Positions 10,577-21,030 of a stretch of DNA of 64,000 bases are shown in pieces (the stretch's first letter is position 1; every line of letters begins with the position of its first letter). Source of the stretch: Candidatus Altimarinota bacterium (GTDB taxonomy: Bacteria > Cyanobacteriota > Cyanobacteriia > Cyanobacteriales > Microcystaceae); contig JAAUUT010000005.1 of assembly GCA_012031035.1 (NCBI GenBank), positions 1-64,000 of the forward strand, in the 5' to 3' direction. The position numbers and the translations under genes were made by a program. The notes below the pieces were generated by a model that did no database searches, was not told the DNA's origin, and saw only the letters and a program-made list of their open reading frames with translations.

Positions 10577-12994
10577 CTAAACAACTTTAAACGTACCCAC
10601 GGATTCTTGAAGTTGTTTGGCAACTTCTACCGTTCCCTGGAGAGAAGTAGAGACTTGACGAGAGGAATCAGACGTTTTTTCTGATACTCTGGCAATCTCT
10701 TTCATCAGTTTACTAAGCGATTTTGAGGTCGTTGCCTGAGAAACCGTCGCTTGAGAAATCGATTGCAATAACTGGTCGATCTGGCGCGATACATCCACGA
10801 TTTTGCCAAGACTTTGCTTGGTTTTCTCTACCAGGCGCGTTCCTTGGACAACCTGCGAAGTACCGACTTCCATCGCTTCGACGACGGCGCTGGTTTCTTG
10901 TTGAATGGCTTCTACAATTTGCTCGATTTCTTTGGTCGCTGTTGCCGACTGTGCTGCTAGCTGACCGACTTCTTCGGCAACCACTGCAAAGCCTCGACCT
11001 TCTTCCCCCGCACGCGCTGCCTCAATCGAGGCGTTGATGGCTAGCAAGTTCGTTTGTAGCGCAATTTGGTTAATGAGCGATACGGCTTTGGAAATTTGTT
11101 GCGAGGATTCCCCCAATCTCTTGACTTTTTTAGCGGTTTCTGCTACGGTTTCACGCAATTGTAAAATACTGTCTACCGTTTGTTCCATTGCTTCTCCGCC
11201 CATTTGCGCTGAGGTCGAAGCGGTACGGGCAACTTCGGCGGCTGTTTTAGCATTCTCGGCTACCTCTTGAATCGATCGCGCCATCTCTTCGACCGAGTTG
11301 AGGGTTTGACCGATCTTAATGGTTTGTTGGATGGCTTCATCGGCTAAGAGGCTAATCGCACCTTCATTATTGCCGACAGACTCGTTTACCTGGGTAGCAG
11401 CTTGTTTTACCTGAGAGACGATATCGCGCAAACTCTCAACAATCGAGTTGAATACGTCAGCGACGATGCCGACTTCTCCTGCGGTAATTTGCGCCCGCAC
11501 TGTCAAGTCTCCTCGCGAAGCACCGTCTACGTCGGTGAGGAACTGAAGCAATTCTTGTTGTAGTTCTTGGGAGCGCTGGCGTTCTTTCTCAGCGGCTTCG
11601 GCTTGTTGGCGGGCAATTTCGGCTTGTGCTTCTAAATCCCGTCGAGCCGCTTCTTGTTGCTCGAACAAAAGCGTCTGTATTTGTTCTGCCATCAAGTTGA
11701 TGTTAGAACCAAGTTCGGCAATTTCGTCTTGTCCGCTCACTTCGATGCGGGTATCGAAATCCCCTTGCCCCAGTTGCTTAACGGCTTCAGACGATTCAAG
11801 AATTGGTCGGGTGGCTCGGTTGGCTAGCAAAACGCCCAGTAAACCGACTGCTAGGGCGGTTACGCCAGTCCCCAGGGCGAGCGTCCAAAAAAGTTGTGTT
11901 TGGGCTGAAAATGCCGTGCTTGTTGGTGTAGCAATGACAGTATTCCAATTTAACTCTGGCAAGCCTTCTAGTTTGCCAGTATCTTTATAAGCAATAAGTT
12001 CCTCAACATTTTTCGATTTATTGGTAGTTGCTAAACTTTGAACTCGGTCAGAAACTTCTAGTTGCTCGAATACAGGAAAAACTGACTGGACTTTAGTCGC
12101 TACCGATTCATTTGTTCCTGTTGCTGTTTGTCCGGCATTATTTTTTTGGAGGTCGCGCACGCCCATGGAATCGACAAAAATTTCTCCCTCAGAGTTGGTC
12201 AAGTAGTATTCGTCCTGAACGGATTTAAAGTCTTTAATGACTTCATTGAGAAATTTTACGGGCATTCGAGAGCGGATAATTCCAATCGTTTGACCTGTAA
12301 TGCTATCTTTCACGGGTGCAGCAAAGTAAAGATTCAACGTGCCTTCAGTTGAAGAAATTAATGGCTGGCTGATAACGGCATTTCCAGTTTTTAGGGGTTC
12401 TTGGAAGTAACTGCGGTCTTTATGGTTTTTGAGGGGCGTTCCTTGGGTTTGGAGTATGACATTGCCATTAAGGTCGAAGACGGCAATGCTGTCATAAACT
12501 CCGTAGGTTCTCATAAATTTTTCTAGGGTTTTCTGTTTCTCCTGAATTGTCGTAACTTCCCGAACTTTAGGATTGACTAAAATCGGAAGGTTAGCAACTA
12601 CTTGAATATCTCCATAACGCTCGAACATGAAGCGATTGAGCTTGTCTGTTAAACTGACTGCTCTGGCTTCTTTAAATTCTTTAACTGCTTTCACAATTTC
12701 CCTACCGCCAAAATAATAGGCGGTTGTTCCAATGGCAATTACTGGAATCGTCCCGATCGCGATTGCCAGCAAAATGGCTTTTCCTCTTAACCCCAATCTC
12801 TTCCACTTCCCCAAAAGTCCTGTTTTTGTAGATTGAGCAGTCGTTTTGGGATTGTCGTCGGGGAAAGGTTCCTCAAATTCAGTTTCTTCACCGATGCTAA
12901 CTTTGGCGTTTTGCACCTGGGATAAAGAACCGTTAAAGTTCATTTGACCGTTTTTTGCTTCGGTAGAGTCTTGTTGATTGTTGGTTGCAGTCAT
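10577..12994 (-). CDS. Methyl-accepting chemotaxis protein with periplasmic Cache sensor
   Basis: The receptor of the operon. A cytoplasmic N-terminal tail of about 70 residues precedes TM1 (about 72-93, [19 protein letters not shown]). The periplasmic sensor at about 95-360 has Cache features ([36 protein letters not shown]). TM2 follows at about 367-391, HAMP at 392-445, a coiled coil rich in A/E/Q, and the signalling helix bundle, whose tip reads [20 protein letters not shown]. Unlike PixJ-type phototaxis receptors, no GAF chromophore domain is seen, so the input is probably a small extracellular molecule or envelope state. It lies between the CheW and CheA genes with short spacers. No cheR or cheB gene is visible nearby. 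Confidence 0.93.
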   Translation of the reverse strand: MTATNNQQDSTEAKNGQMNFNGSLSQVQNAKVSIGEETEFEEPFPDDNPKTTAQSTKTGLLGKWKRLGLRGKAILLAIAIGTIPVIAIGTTAYYFGGREIVKAVKEFKEARAVSLTDKLNRFMFERYGDIQVVANLPILVNPKVREVTTIQEKQKTLEKFMRTYGVYDSIAVFDLNGNVILQTQGTPLKNHKDRSYFQEPLKTGNAVISQPLISSTEGTLNLYFAAPVKDSITGQTIGIIRSRMPVKFLNEVIKDFKSVQDEYYLTNSEGEIFVDSMGVRDLQKNNAGQTATGTNESVATKVQSVFPVFEQLEVSDRVQSLATTNKSKNVEELIAYKDTGKLEGLPELNWNTVIATPTSTAFSAQTQLFWTLALGTGVTALAVGLLGVLLANRATRPILESSEAVKQLGQGDFDTRIEVSGQDEIAELGSNINLMAEQIQTLLFEQQEAARRDLEAQAEIARQQAEAAEKERQRSQELQQELLQFLTDVDGASRGDLTVRAQITAGEVGIVADVFNSIVESLRDIVSQVKQAATQVNESVGNNEGAISLLADEAIQQTIKIGQTLNSVEEMARSIQEVAENAKTAAEVARTASTSAQMGGEAMEQTVDSILQLRETVAETAKKVKRLGESSQQISKAVSLINQIALQTNLLAINASIEAARAGEEGRGFAVVAEEVGQLAAQSATATKEIEQIVEAIQQETSAVVEAMEVGTSQVVQGTRLVEKTKQSLGKIVDVSRQIDQLLQSISQATVSQATTSKSLSKLMKEIARVSEKTSDSSRQVSTSLQGTVEVAKQLQESVGTFKVV

Positions 12995-13040
12995 ATAAAT
13001 TAATACCTCGAAAACATGAAAGTTAGATTAAGCAAATTCT

Positions 13041-13550
13041 TTAATTGACAGATTGATGAGTATCTAAAACGGCAGAATTGAGTATTGCTTCGGGGTCTAA
13101 AACCAAGAGAATTTCGCGTTCTTGGGGGACTAATCCCCGCAGATAGGGAGTCAACCCAGGAACAACCGCCCCGATGGGCGATTGGATGACTTCTGGTAGA
13201 AAGCGAGTGACCCCTTTAACATTCATAACGGCTAGAGCAAGAACGGCATTGCCGACTCGCACGATGGTTAGATTGTACTGTTGCGTATCCGCTGGAAGCG
13301 ATTGCATCTCCAACAGTTGCGGCAGATCGACGACCCAGAATACGCGGCTGCGTTGGTTTAGTAGGCCGAGGACGCAACTCGGCATGTTGGGCATAAAGGT
13401 GAGGCGACTGCTTGGAACGATTAATACTTCTTGGGCGGCATCCATCGGGAGTGCTGCCTGAGTTTTGGAATCGAGTTGGAATTTTAGGTAAGCTTGTCCG
13501 ACAGATTTTTGCGAGCGGTTGGCTTGTAAGTTAAAATTTGATAGGTTCAT
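13041..13550 (-). CDS. CheW-like adaptor protein (PixI/HmpC-like)
   Basis: A 169-residue CheW domain that bridges the receptor and CheA. The typical two-barrel pattern is seen: FQLDSKTQAALPMDAAQEVL, then PSCVLGLLNQRSRVFWVVDLPQLL and the C-terminal PYLRGLVPQEREILLVLDPEAIL. It starts at ATG 13550 and lies just upstream of the MCP gene on the same strand. It is the intact one of the two CheW genes in the operon. Confidence 0.9.
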   Translation of the reverse strand: MNLSNFNLQANRSQKSVGQAYLKFQLDSKTQAALPMDAAQEVLIVPSSRLTFMPNMPSCVLGLLNQRSRVFWVVDLPQLLEMQSLPADTQQYNLTIVRVGNAVLALAVMNVKGVTRFLPEVIQSPIGAVVPGLTPYLRGLVPQEREILLVLDPEAILNSAVLDTHQSVN

Positions 13551-13720
13551 GGGTTCGCTCCACCACGCTCAAAAGTTAAGTTTTAGAAGACAGGGCTTAT
13601 ACCCAAAATCGCAATTTATAGTTGCTACCTGTTAAGATTCCCAAAAACTTTCTTAAAGTAACAGTTTGTGAGAAAAATAAAAATTTAATTTACTCTATCT
13701 ATAGTTATAGCGATGAATAA

Positions 13721-13758
13721 AAGTCAGGAGCATTTTTCTTTTTGTTTTCTCCTGACTT
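13721..13758 (-). terminator. Intra-operon hairpin after the CheY-like gene
   Basis: A perfect 10-bp stem (aagtcaggag / ctcctgactt) with an 18-nt loop. Read on the minus strand it is followed by TTTTATT, so it looks like a factor-independent terminator between the CheY-like and CheW genes. It could attenuate expression of the distal receptor and kinase genes. Confidence 0.6.
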
Positions 13759-13791
13759 GAGTTTAGACTAATCCATGATGTTTCGAGATTG

Positions 13792-14154
13792 TTATATTGC
13801 CACCGATCTAATGGCTTTGATTAGATCGTCTTTATTAAATGGTTTGGTTACATAAGCGTCAGCGCCTTGCTTCATTGCCCACATGCGATCGAGATCTTGA
13901 TTTTTTGAGGTACAGACGACGATAGGAAGCTTTTGAGTAGCAGGATTTTTCTTGAGGCTGCGGCACAATTCTAAACCACTCATTCCTGGCATGACGACAT
14001 CTGTAACTACAACATCAGGTTTTTGTTGCTCGGCTTTAGTTAATGCGTCTTTAGCATCGCTCGTTGTAATAACGTTGTAGCCGCCTTCTCGCAAGTAACT
14101 GCAAATTAATTCCATTTCAGAAAAAGTATCTTCTACGACTAAAACTGTAGGCAT
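13792..14154 (-). CDS. CheY-like single-domain response regulator (PixH/PilH-like)
   Basis: A 120-residue stand-alone receiver domain that shuttles phosphoryl groups from the CheA of the same operon. The acidic pocket is VVEDT, the phosphoacceptor is Asp52 in VVVTDVVMPGMSG, the Thr/Ser switch lies in PIVVCTSK, and the conserved Lys is in YVTKPF. There is no output domain. The position between the PATAN-REC genes and CheW matches pixGHIJL- and pilGHIJ-type operons. Confidence 0.93.
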   Translation of the reverse strand: MPTVLVVEDTFSEMELICSYLREGGYNVITTSDAKDALTKAEQQKPDVVVTDVVMPGMSGLELCRSLKKNPATQKLPIVVCTSKNQDLDRMWAMKQGADAYVTKPFNKDDLIKAIRSVAI

Positions 14155-14265
14155 CTTGTTTATCCTTGATTATGAAAACTAACGACTACCAAAAATTCTA
14201 TATTTCTCGCAATTATCAGTATGCCCATTTCTGGGCAAAAATTCACACTTTCCATAGATGATTTT

Positions 14266-15543
14266 TTAAGTAAGATAGCGAAAAACCATTTTGACTAGCT
14301 CGTTTTGCGTAAATGGTTTGGTCAGATAGTCGGTTGCGCCTGCTACTCTGGCTTTAGCGCGATCGATTAAACCGCTATTGCCCGTTACCATGACGATGGG
14401 CGTGTTGTGAAAAAGAGTATGGTTTCTGATAAGTCGGCAGAGTTTGTATCCGTCTATGGTTGGCATTCCTACATCTAATAACACCATGTCGGGTTTGATG
14501 CGTGTAATCTCTATTAGTGCTTTAGTGGGAGTAGCGATCGCATGGACTTTTAAATCGTATTGTTCAAGAAATCGGTTAATTTCTTTTAAAATTGTCGGAC
14601 TGTCGTCAACGCAGACTATTGTATGTTGTTTTTGGGTAGGTTCGGCAATCGAAATGCCAAGCAGCGTCTCTTGGGGATTGATTGCCTTTGGAGTCGATGT
14701 TTTGGGCGCAACAGTGGAGGTGGGTTGGGCTATCTCGCTTGTATCGTCGGTTACAGGTAAATCGATGAGGGGTAATTTATCAAAAGGAGGCTGAGGAGGA
14801 CGTAGAACAACTGTTTTATTTTTAACTAAAGCATAGAGACGTTTAGCAATTCTAATTTCATCTTGATTGGTTAGGACGGCGAGTTGACGAAAACTAAATC
14901 CTCGCAGTAGTTTGCTGAGTTTTTCGAGTTGTTCTTGAGGAAGGGTTTGAGATGCTGCTGCTTGAGAGAAGAAATACGGACGTTGTTCGGGAGAAGAGAT
15001 AACGGGAGCTAGCATTCGCCAATCTTGTAACTGTTTTTGGCAATCTTCTATAAATACTTTCAAGTCACAGTTAAACAACTGTGGTAAGTCAAGCTGATTG
15101 CTAATAAATTCGGATTTTCCTTTTTTTAGAAGTAGATATGATTCAAAAACTTCCTGCGACAATTTTTTAAGTAAATTAGCTGCTGTTGGGGCTTTAATAT
15201 ATAGTTGCTCTACTAGCCATTCGATAGCTCGATAGTCTGGAGGGAGAAAAGAGTCGTTGTGAAGTTGATTTTCAAAATTCAACCGTACTTGCTGGCGAAC
15301 AGTATTGGTTAAAATAGGAATTTCTTGACTCAATCGACGAAGATGACGCTCTAGGCGATCGAAGGGATCGACAGAGTGGGTTGCGTATATTAATTTTCCA
15401 CTATTTAAATAAATCTTCCACTCTATTGTGTTAGAAATAACTTTTAAGTATCCATTAGCCCAAGCGTTAGAAAATTGCTCTAACATCTCAACGGCATTAA
15501 ATTTAGGCTCGTCTTGACTGCTAGCAACAAAAGCTTGATTCAT
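14266..15543 (-). CDS. PATAN-REC response regulator, copy 2 (PatA/PixG/PilG-like)
   Basis: A 425-residue regulator with an N-terminal PATAN (DUF4388-like) domain at about 15-110 (NGYLKVISNTIEWKIYLNSG), a helical middle region and a C-terminal receiver at about 308-425. The receiver has VCVDDS, phosphoacceptor Asp in MVLLDVGMPTIDGYKLCRLI and Lys in DYLTKPFTQ. Family members act with CheA/MCP systems that control pilus-based motility or heterocyst patterning. It is a clear paralogue of the neighbouring gene at 15702-16991, with which it shares GFSFRQLAVLT and SPTILKEINRFLE. The linker before the receiver is divergent. It is co-directional with the chemotaxis genes. Confidence 0.92.
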   Translation of the reverse strand: MNQAFVASSQDEPKFNAVEMLEQFSNAWANGYLKVISNTIEWKIYLNSGKLIYATHSVDPFDRLERHLRRLSQEIPILTNTVRQQVRLNFENQLHNDSFLPPDYRAIEWLVEQLYIKAPTAANLLKKLSQEVFESYLLLKKGKSEFISNQLDLPQLFNCDLKVFIEDCQKQLQDWRMLAPVISSPEQRPYFFSQAAASQTLPQEQLEKLSKLLRGFSFRQLAVLTNQDEIRIAKRLYALVKNKTVVLRPPQPPFDKLPLIDLPVTDDTSEIAQPTSTVAPKTSTPKAINPQETLLGISIAEPTQKQHTIVCVDDSPTILKEINRFLEQYDLKVHAIATPTKALIEITRIKPDMVLLDVGMPTIDGYKLCRLIRNHTLFHNTPIVMVTGNSGLIDRAKARVAGATDYLTKPFTQNELVKMVFRYLT

Positions 15544-15701
15544 AATAGTTTGATTTATGCGAATTGCTAATAACTGATTACTGAAGATTATGTTTCCCTA
15601 TTCCGACTAAAAAATAACATTAAATTTATATTTTAATGAAAAATTAGTTTTTGCTACTCGTTTTAAGAATTTGTGCTGGCCGATACAAATCGCAAAAAAT
15701 T

Positions 15702-16991
15702 TTAAGTCAAATGTCTGAAGACCATTTTGACTAAATCGGATTGAGTAAATGGTTTAGTCATGTAATCAGTTGCACCAGCAATTCTAGCTTTAGCGCGATC
15801 GATTAAACCCGTGTTGCCCGTCACCATAATAATTGGTATGTGTGCAAACAAAGAATGATTTCTGACTAAACGACAAAGTTGGTAGCCATCAATATTAGGC
15901 ATTCCTACATCCATTAACAAGAGATCGGGTTTGAGGCGGATAATTTCTATTAGCGCTTTTCCAGAATCACCGATCGCATGAATTTCTAGGTCATAGTTTT
16001 CGAGAAAACGGTTAATTTCTTTTAAAATCGTCGGACTATCATCAATACATACAATTTTATAAGTTTTTTGCGCTCCTGTTACTGGAGGAATACTAGCGAA
16101 AGACGTATTGGAAAGTGTATTCTTATGGGAACTTTTTCGCTCCGGTTTGACAATGCTTGGTTCAGTAACCATAATCGCATAAGCATCCGCAGAAGGAATT
16201 TTGGGCAAGCGATCGAAAGGCGACTGAGGATCGCGTAAGATGACGACTTTATCTTTAATTAAAGGATAGATTCCTTGGGCTAATTTAAGTTCGTTTTGTT
16301 TGGTCAAAACAGCTAACTGACGAAAACTAAAGCCTTTCAAAAGTTTGCTGAGTTTTTCTTGTTTTTCTGGAGGCAGTTTTTGTTGAGCGTGAGATTGACT
16401 AACAAAATAGGGACGCTGTTCTGGCGATAAAATAAAGGGACTCATCGCTTGCCAATCGCGTAATTTCTGCTGGCATTCTTCAACAAAAGGATGCACTTCA
16501 AAACGACAAAATTTGGGGTATTTATCGTTATTAGTTTTGAATTGAAAAGCACCTTCTTGCAATAGCAAATAAGGCTCAAATACTTCTTGAGTGATGTCTT
16601 TGAGTAATTTGGCTGCTTGTTCGGATATCAGGTGTGCTTCATCTACCAGCCAACAAATGGCTAGATAATCGGAACAAATACTAGTATTGCTTTGGGGTTC
16701 GTTTTCAAAATTTAAACGAACTTGGGTGCGTACTGCACTTGTCAGTGTAGGGATTTCGCTACTTAAACGGCGTAAGTGGCGTTCTAATCGCTCGAAGGGA
16801 TCTAGCGAATGTCTGGCATAGATTAATTTTCCCAAATTAAAATAAATTTCCCACTCAACTGAATTGTAAGAAACTTGCAAACATCCATTTCCCTGCGAGC
16901 TAGCAATTTGCTCTAATACGTTGCCAGGAGAGAGATTATGAGAATTTATAGTTTTTTCAGGAGAAAATTGCTTGTTAGTTGCCGGATTCAT
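15702..16991 (-). CDS. PATAN-REC response regulator, copy 1 (PatA/PixG/PilG-like)
   Basis: The first gene of the chemotaxis operon by position. It is 429 residues with a PATAN domain at about 20-115 (NGCLQVSYNSVEWEIYFNLG), a helical middle part and a C-terminal receiver with VCIDDS, phosphoacceptor Asp in LLLMDVGMPNIDGYQLC and Lys in DYMTKPFTQ. Domain order and much of the sequence match the next gene, so the pair arose by tandem duplication. The spacer upstream (16992-17235) is AT-rich and presumably holds the operon promoter, although no consensus boxes were assigned. Confidence 0.92.
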   Translation of the reverse strand: MNPATNKQFSPEKTINSHNLSPGNVLEQIASSQGNGCLQVSYNSVEWEIYFNLGKLIYARHSLDPFERLERHLRRLSSEIPTLTSAVRTQVRLNFENEPQSNTSICSDYLAICWLVDEAHLISEQAAKLLKDITQEVFEPYLLLQEGAFQFKTNNDKYPKFCRFEVHPFVEECQQKLRDWQAMSPFILSPEQRPYFVSQSHAQQKLPPEKQEKLSKLLKGFSFRQLAVLTKQNELKLAQGIYPLIKDKVVILRDPQSPFDRLPKIPSADAYAIMVTEPSIVKPERKSSHKNTLSNTSFASIPPVTGAQKTYKIVCIDDSPTILKEINRFLENYDLEIHAIGDSGKALIEIIRLKPDLLLMDVGMPNIDGYQLCRLVRNHSLFAHIPIIMVTGNTGLIDRAKARIAGATDYMTKPFTQSDLVKMVFRHLT

Positions 16992-17235
16992 AAATAAAAT
17001 GTCCTAATACCTGTAAAAGCTACTGTTTTTGAATAATTTTATACGACGATCGCGATTTAACAATTAAATAATAAAAAATTTATTTTCATAATTCACGCTT
17101 TCTTTTAATCTTAATTATTGTTTACTTTTCTGTATTCCGTGAAATTACTGGAATTCTATTTTTTTTCAGGGGACTGGGATATCAGTGACCAGTAACCAAT
17201 GACCATTAAACTTTTTACTCTAACCTGAGTTCGGG

Positions 17236-17450
17236 TTAAGCAGAGGGAGGCAAAAGCCAGTCAAAATGAAGACTGGGCTTCTGAGGTTGATGGCAATAAG
17301 CAATCAATCCACACAAGAGATTAACGCAAAAATTCACGGACGAACGATGTCGAGAATGTTTAAGAAAGAGAGATGTTTTTAAGTTGGTCGTTAATCGTCT
17401 CAATAATCACTCGTTTACGAAATAAAAACTTATCATGAAGACAACGCATA
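17236..17450 (-). pseudogene. IS982-family transposase remnant (C-terminal)
   Basis: On the minus strand, bases near 17430 read [20 protein letters not shown], followed after a one-base shift by [19 protein letters not shown] and [13 protein letters not shown]. This is the C-terminal pattern of IS982-type DDE transposases. The frame ends at TAA 17236-17238. Only about 70 codons remain, so this is inert scrap. It marks the start of an insertion-sequence graveyard between the chemotaxis operon and acnB. Confidence 0.65.
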
Positions 17451-17520
17451 ACCTAGATACGAAGCCCAAAAATTCATAAAAGCTTCATAGAACAAAGCTT
17501 TCGGGCATTGTATAATAATT

Positions 17521-17816
17521 TCAATCTCTGATAGGTCTACAGGGTAATGACCTGGGCTGATGATTTGGGGAATAGCGGAAAGAGGGATGTAGTCTCGCAC
17601 CGAACCCGACCCGCCGTAGTGGACTTGTAGAAACTACGATCCAACAGTGCAACAACAGAATTTTCACCTTCGGAACGAGGAAGTAGCCTATCGTCTTGGA
17701 GTAAGACCAATGCAGCTTGCTACGGAGGCTTCTTATTGGGTTGTTGCCTGCGCTGTAACGAAGTTCAGCGTCGGGTAGTTCACTTTCTAAACCCCCTAAT
17801 GATATTACTGATACAT
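17521..17816 (-). ncRNA. Candidate TnpB right-end / omega RNA region
   Basis: About 300 bases follow the stop of the TnpB remnant on the same strand. In IS200/IS605 elements this 3' end encodes the guide (omega) RNA of TnpB. The sequence has short GC-rich inverted blocks (for example around gaacccgacccgccgtag and ggttgttgcctg) and no credible coding content; a 102-codon open frame across it has no recognisable product. Assignment rests on position and is an inference. Confidence 0.3.
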
Positions 17817-18017
17817 TTATGCGGCACAACGCGACATATCATCGCACTGCGCAACAATAGCATCACCTTTAAAAGTGAAGGTCGTATCCGACAAAGCTTT
17901 GAGAAGAATTCCCAAAGCACCGTTAAAATCGCGCGGTAAAGTATGTCCGCAATGAGGGCATTTAAATATCTTTGAACCGCTTAATTTTAGATTACTCCCT
18001 TCTCGCCAGAAAAATAC
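17817..18017 (-). pseudogene. TnpB C-terminal remnant (IS200/IS605-type)
   Basis: The minus strand reads REGSNLKLSGSKIFKCPHCG and then PRDFNGALGILLKALSD before TAA at 17817-17819. CPHCGH is half of the TnpB zinc ribbon, and RDFNGALGIL covers the final RuvC motif region. The frame is closed by a stop only about 60 codons upstream, so the N-terminal domains and most of RuvC are gone. It cannot be an active nuclease. Confidence 0.7.
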
Positions 18018-18074
18018 CTATAGTGTAATATGGATGTGAGGTAAAGAGGGGAGGGGATATATCCCGACAAATAA

Positions 18075-18350
18075 ATGACAAACCGAAGATTGCAACTAGG
18101 CGAGCGCCAACTAGATTTAGAGTTGTGGCAAAAATTATACTAAAAACACCAACAAGAATATTGGCGAAAAAGATTATTAGCAATAAAATACTTGTTTGAA
18201 GGCAAAACTAGAATCGAGGTAGCGTCATTATTAATGTCAATATTCAACAGGTACGAGAAAAGCTAGAAACTTATTTTCAAAATTCTCAACTTCAAACACC
18301 ACGACAAATTCAAAACACTATTAGACATATTTGTGCTTTGGCTAGGTAAT
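18075..18350 (+). pseudogene. IS630-like transposase remnant
   Basis: The plus strand reads LDLELWQKLY, a stop, then KHQQEYWRKRLLAIKYLFEG and KTRIEVASLL, which resembles the N-terminal helix-turn-helix region of IS630-family transposases. After a break, another frame gives QQVREKLETYFQNSQLQTPR. Stops and shifts make it non-functional. Family assignment is tentative. Confidence 0.45.
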
Positions 18351-18379
18351 CTTATAGCGGGAAAGGAGTAAGTTTTCCT

Positions 18380-18402
18380 CCCCTCTCCTACAAGGAGAGG
18401 GG
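18380..18402 (-). terminator. Hairpin downstream of acnB
   Basis: A perfect 10-bp GC-rich stem (cccctctcct / aggagagggg) with a 3-nt loop begins about 20 bases past the acnB stop, followed on the minus strand by GGAAAACTT. Closely similar CCCCTCTCCT hairpins are common dispersed elements in cyanobacterial spacers, so it may be a repeat rather than a dedicated terminator. Confidence 0.5.
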
Positions 18403-18420
18403 TTGGGGGAGAGGACAACC

Positions 18421-21030
18421 CTATTTCAGCATTCCTGCTGGAATACCTAAAATATCCTCAATCTTGGGCATTTCTTCTAGAGGAATCACGCGACCTTCAT
18501 CTTCAAACCCTGCGATTTGGTCAAAGTTGAGGTAGCGATACAATTCGCCTGCAAAGGGATTAATTTTCTTGCTCACAATCGACATATATTCTTCAACCGT
18601 AGGAATGCGACCCAATAGGGCACAAACAGCGGCTAATTCTGCCGAACCGAGATAAACTCGCGCATCTTTGCCCATACGGTTGTTGAAGTTGCGAGTCGAG
18701 GTTGAAAAGACGGTTGCGCCATCTTCAACTCGCGCTTGGTTGCCCATACATAGAGAACATCCCGGCATTTCCGTCCGCGCCCCAGCAGCGCCAAAAATGC
18801 CATAAACGCCTTCTTCTTTGAGTTGGTGTTCGTCCATACGAGTTGGCGGACAAATCCACAAACGGACTTTTGTTTGTCCTGCCCCTTCTAATATCTTCGC
18901 TGCCGCGCGATAGTGTCCGATATTGGTCATGCAGGAACCAATGAAGACTTCATCGATTTTGTCTCCCGCACATTCGGACATCAATTTAACATTATCGGGG
19001 TCGTTGGGTGCAGCGACGATGGGTTCTTTAATCTCGCTCAAATTGACTTCGATAATATCGGCATATTCCGCATCGGTATCCGCTTCTATAAGGACGGGAT
19101 TTGCCAACCACTGTTCCATCTTAGCGACGCGACGCATGATAGTACGGGCATCTTGATATCCTCGCGCCACCATATTTTTCATTAGCGCCACATTGGAACG
19201 CAGATATTCAGAAACTGTCTCGGTACTCAGCTTAATCGTACTGCCCGCGCAAGACCGTTCTGCGGTCGCATCAGTTAGTTCAAATGCTTGTTCTACCTTC
19301 AAATCGGGCAGTCCTTCCATCTCCATCACGCGCCCATTGAAGACATTTTTCTTGTTTTGTTTGGAGACGGTTAGTTTACCTTGTTGCATGGCAACGTAGG
19401 GAATCGCATTAACAATATCTCGCAACGTTACTCCGGGCTGTAATTCGCCGCTAAAACGTACCAGAACCGATTCTGGCATATCTAGGGGCATTACTCCCAA
19501 CGCTGCGGCAAAGGCAACCAAACCCGAACCCGCAGGAAAAGAAATGCCCAAGGGGAAACGAGTATGGGAGTCGCCACCCGTTCCAACCGTATCGGGTAAT
19601 AGCATCCGGTTTAACCAAGAGTGAATGATTCCATCTCCTGGACGCAAGGCAACTCCGCCGCGAGTAGAAAAGAAATCGGGTAAATCGTGGTGAGTTTTAA
19701 TATCGACGGGTTTGGGATAAGCAGCAGTATGACAGAAACTCTGCATGGTTAAGTCTGCATTAAACCCAAGACAAGCGAGTTCTTTGAGTTCGTCCCGCGT
19801 CATCGGGCCTGTCGTATCCTGCGACCCTACCGTCGTCATAATCGGTTCGCAAGAGGTTCCTGGGCGTACTCCTGGCAAACCACAAGCTTTGCCCACCATT
19901 TTCTGTGCCGCCGTAAACCCCTTGCCCGTATCTTCTGGCATTTTAGGACGGGCGAATAGGGGACTGGGTTCTCGTCCCAAAGCTTGACAAGTTTTATCGG
20001 TCAATCCCCGTCCGATGAGTAAGGGAATGCGTCCGCCAGCGCGAACTTCATCGAGGATAGTATCGGGTTTGAGGGTAAAGGTTGAAATAACTTCTCTTGC
20101 TTCGTTGGTAATTTCGCCTTTGTAGGGATAAATGGTAATAACATCCCCTGTATTCATCTCGGTTACGTCGCATTCGATTGGCAACGCGCCGGAATCTTCG
20201 GCGGTATTAAAGAAAATAGGGGCAATTTTTCCCCCTAATATATAGCCACCCGACCGCTTGTTGGGAACGAAGGGAATATCTTGACCGATGTGCCAGAGAA
20301 CAGAGTTTATCGCAGATTTACGCGAGGAACCCGTCCCAACGACATCGCCGACATAAGCAACGGGATGACCTTTTTTCTTGAGTTCGGCAATGGTATCTAA
20401 CGACCCAGGTTGCCGCGTCTCTAACATGACTGTAGCGTGAAGGGGAATATCGGGGCGAGTGGTCGCGTGAGGCGCGGGGGATAAATCGTCGGTGTTGGTT
20501 TCGCCTGATACTTTGAAAACGGTTACGGTAATCTCTTTTGGCAGTTTAGGACGGGCAATAAACCATTCTCCATTCGCCCAAGAGTCAATGACTTGTTTTG
20601 CGTATGAGTTCATTTCGGCTAATTCGAGAACTTCGTTGAAGACATCAAAGACTAATAAGGTTTTGCTTAATGCGGTTGCCGCCGTCGAGGCAATATTGGC
20701 ATCTCTCGCTTTGAGTAATTCTACTAACGACTGTACGTTATATCCTCCTACCATCGTTCCCAACAAGCTAACTGCGCCTTGGGGAGAGATGACAGGAGAG
20801 GTTATTTCTCTTTTGGCAATGGCAGTAAGAAATCCTGCTTTGACATAAGCTGCTTCGTCTACCCCTGGGGGAACTCTGTCCCGCAGCAGCATTAGAAGTT
20901 CTTCTTTTAGGTCTTGGGGCGGATTTTTGAGCAGTTCGCACAGTTTGGAGGTTTGCTGCGCGTTTAAGGGTAACGGGGGAATGCCTAGTGCTGCTCTTTC
21001 TTCAACGTGCTTGCGATAGGCTTCTAACAT
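18421..21030 (-). CDS. acnB: Bifunctional aconitate hydratase 2 / 2-methylisocitrate dehydratase
   Basis: Aconitase B interconverts citrate and isocitrate using a [4Fe-4S] cluster and supplies 2-oxoglutarate for nitrogen assimilation. The 869-residue length and domain order (N-terminal HEAT-like domain about 1-160, swivel domain about 165-370, then domains 1-3) are those of AcnB and not AcnA. Cluster ligands are visible in [10 protein letters not shown] and GCSLCMGNQ, with another Cys in [11 protein letters not shown]. The start ATG 21030 gives [20 protein letters not shown], the conserved AcnB N-terminus. It appears monocistronic, with a 360-base promoter-side spacer. No iron-responsive site was identified. 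Confidence 0.97.
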   Translation of the reverse strand: MLEAYRKHVEERAALGIPPLPLNAQQTSKLCELLKNPPQDLKEELLMLLRDRVPPGVDEAAYVKAGFLTAIAKREITSPVISPQGAVSLLGTMVGGYNVQSLVELLKARDANIASTAATALSKTLLVFDVFNEVLELAEMNSYAKQVIDSWANGEWFIARPKLPKEITVTVFKVSGETNTDDLSPAPHATTRPDIPLHATVMLETRQPGSLDTIAELKKKGHPVAYVGDVVGTGSSRKSAINSVLWHIGQDIPFVPNKRSGGYILGGKIAPIFFNTAEDSGALPIECDVTEMNTGDVITIYPYKGEITNEAREVISTFTLKPDTILDEVRAGGRIPLLIGRGLTDKTCQALGREPSPLFARPKMPEDTGKGFTAAQKMVGKACGLPGVRPGTSCEPIMTTVGSQDTTGPMTRDELKELACLGFNADLTMQSFCHTAAYPKPVDIKTHHDLPDFFSTRGGVALRPGDGIIHSWLNRMLLPDTVGTGGDSHTRFPLGISFPAGSGLVAFAAALGVMPLDMPESVLVRFSGELQPGVTLRDIVNAIPYVAMQQGKLTVSKQNKKNVFNGRVMEMEGLPDLKVEQAFELTDATAERSCAGSTIKLSTETVSEYLRSNVALMKNMVARGYQDARTIMRRVAKMEQWLANPVLIEADTDAEYADIIEVNLSEIKEPIVAAPNDPDNVKLMSECAGDKIDEVFIGSCMTNIGHYRAAAKILEGAGQTKVRLWICPPTRMDEHQLKEEGVYGIFGAAGARTEMPGCSLCMGNQARVEDGATVFSTSTRNFNNRMGKDARVYLGSAELAAVCALLGRIPTVEEYMSIVSKKINPFAGELYRYLNFDQIAGFEDEGRVIPLEEMPKIEDILGIPAGMLK

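Noticed and set aside
17521-17829. 102-codon minus-strand open frame as a protein gene
   Set aside because: It sits in the 3' flank of a TnpB remnant and has no protein-like pattern; an RNA or element end is more likely.
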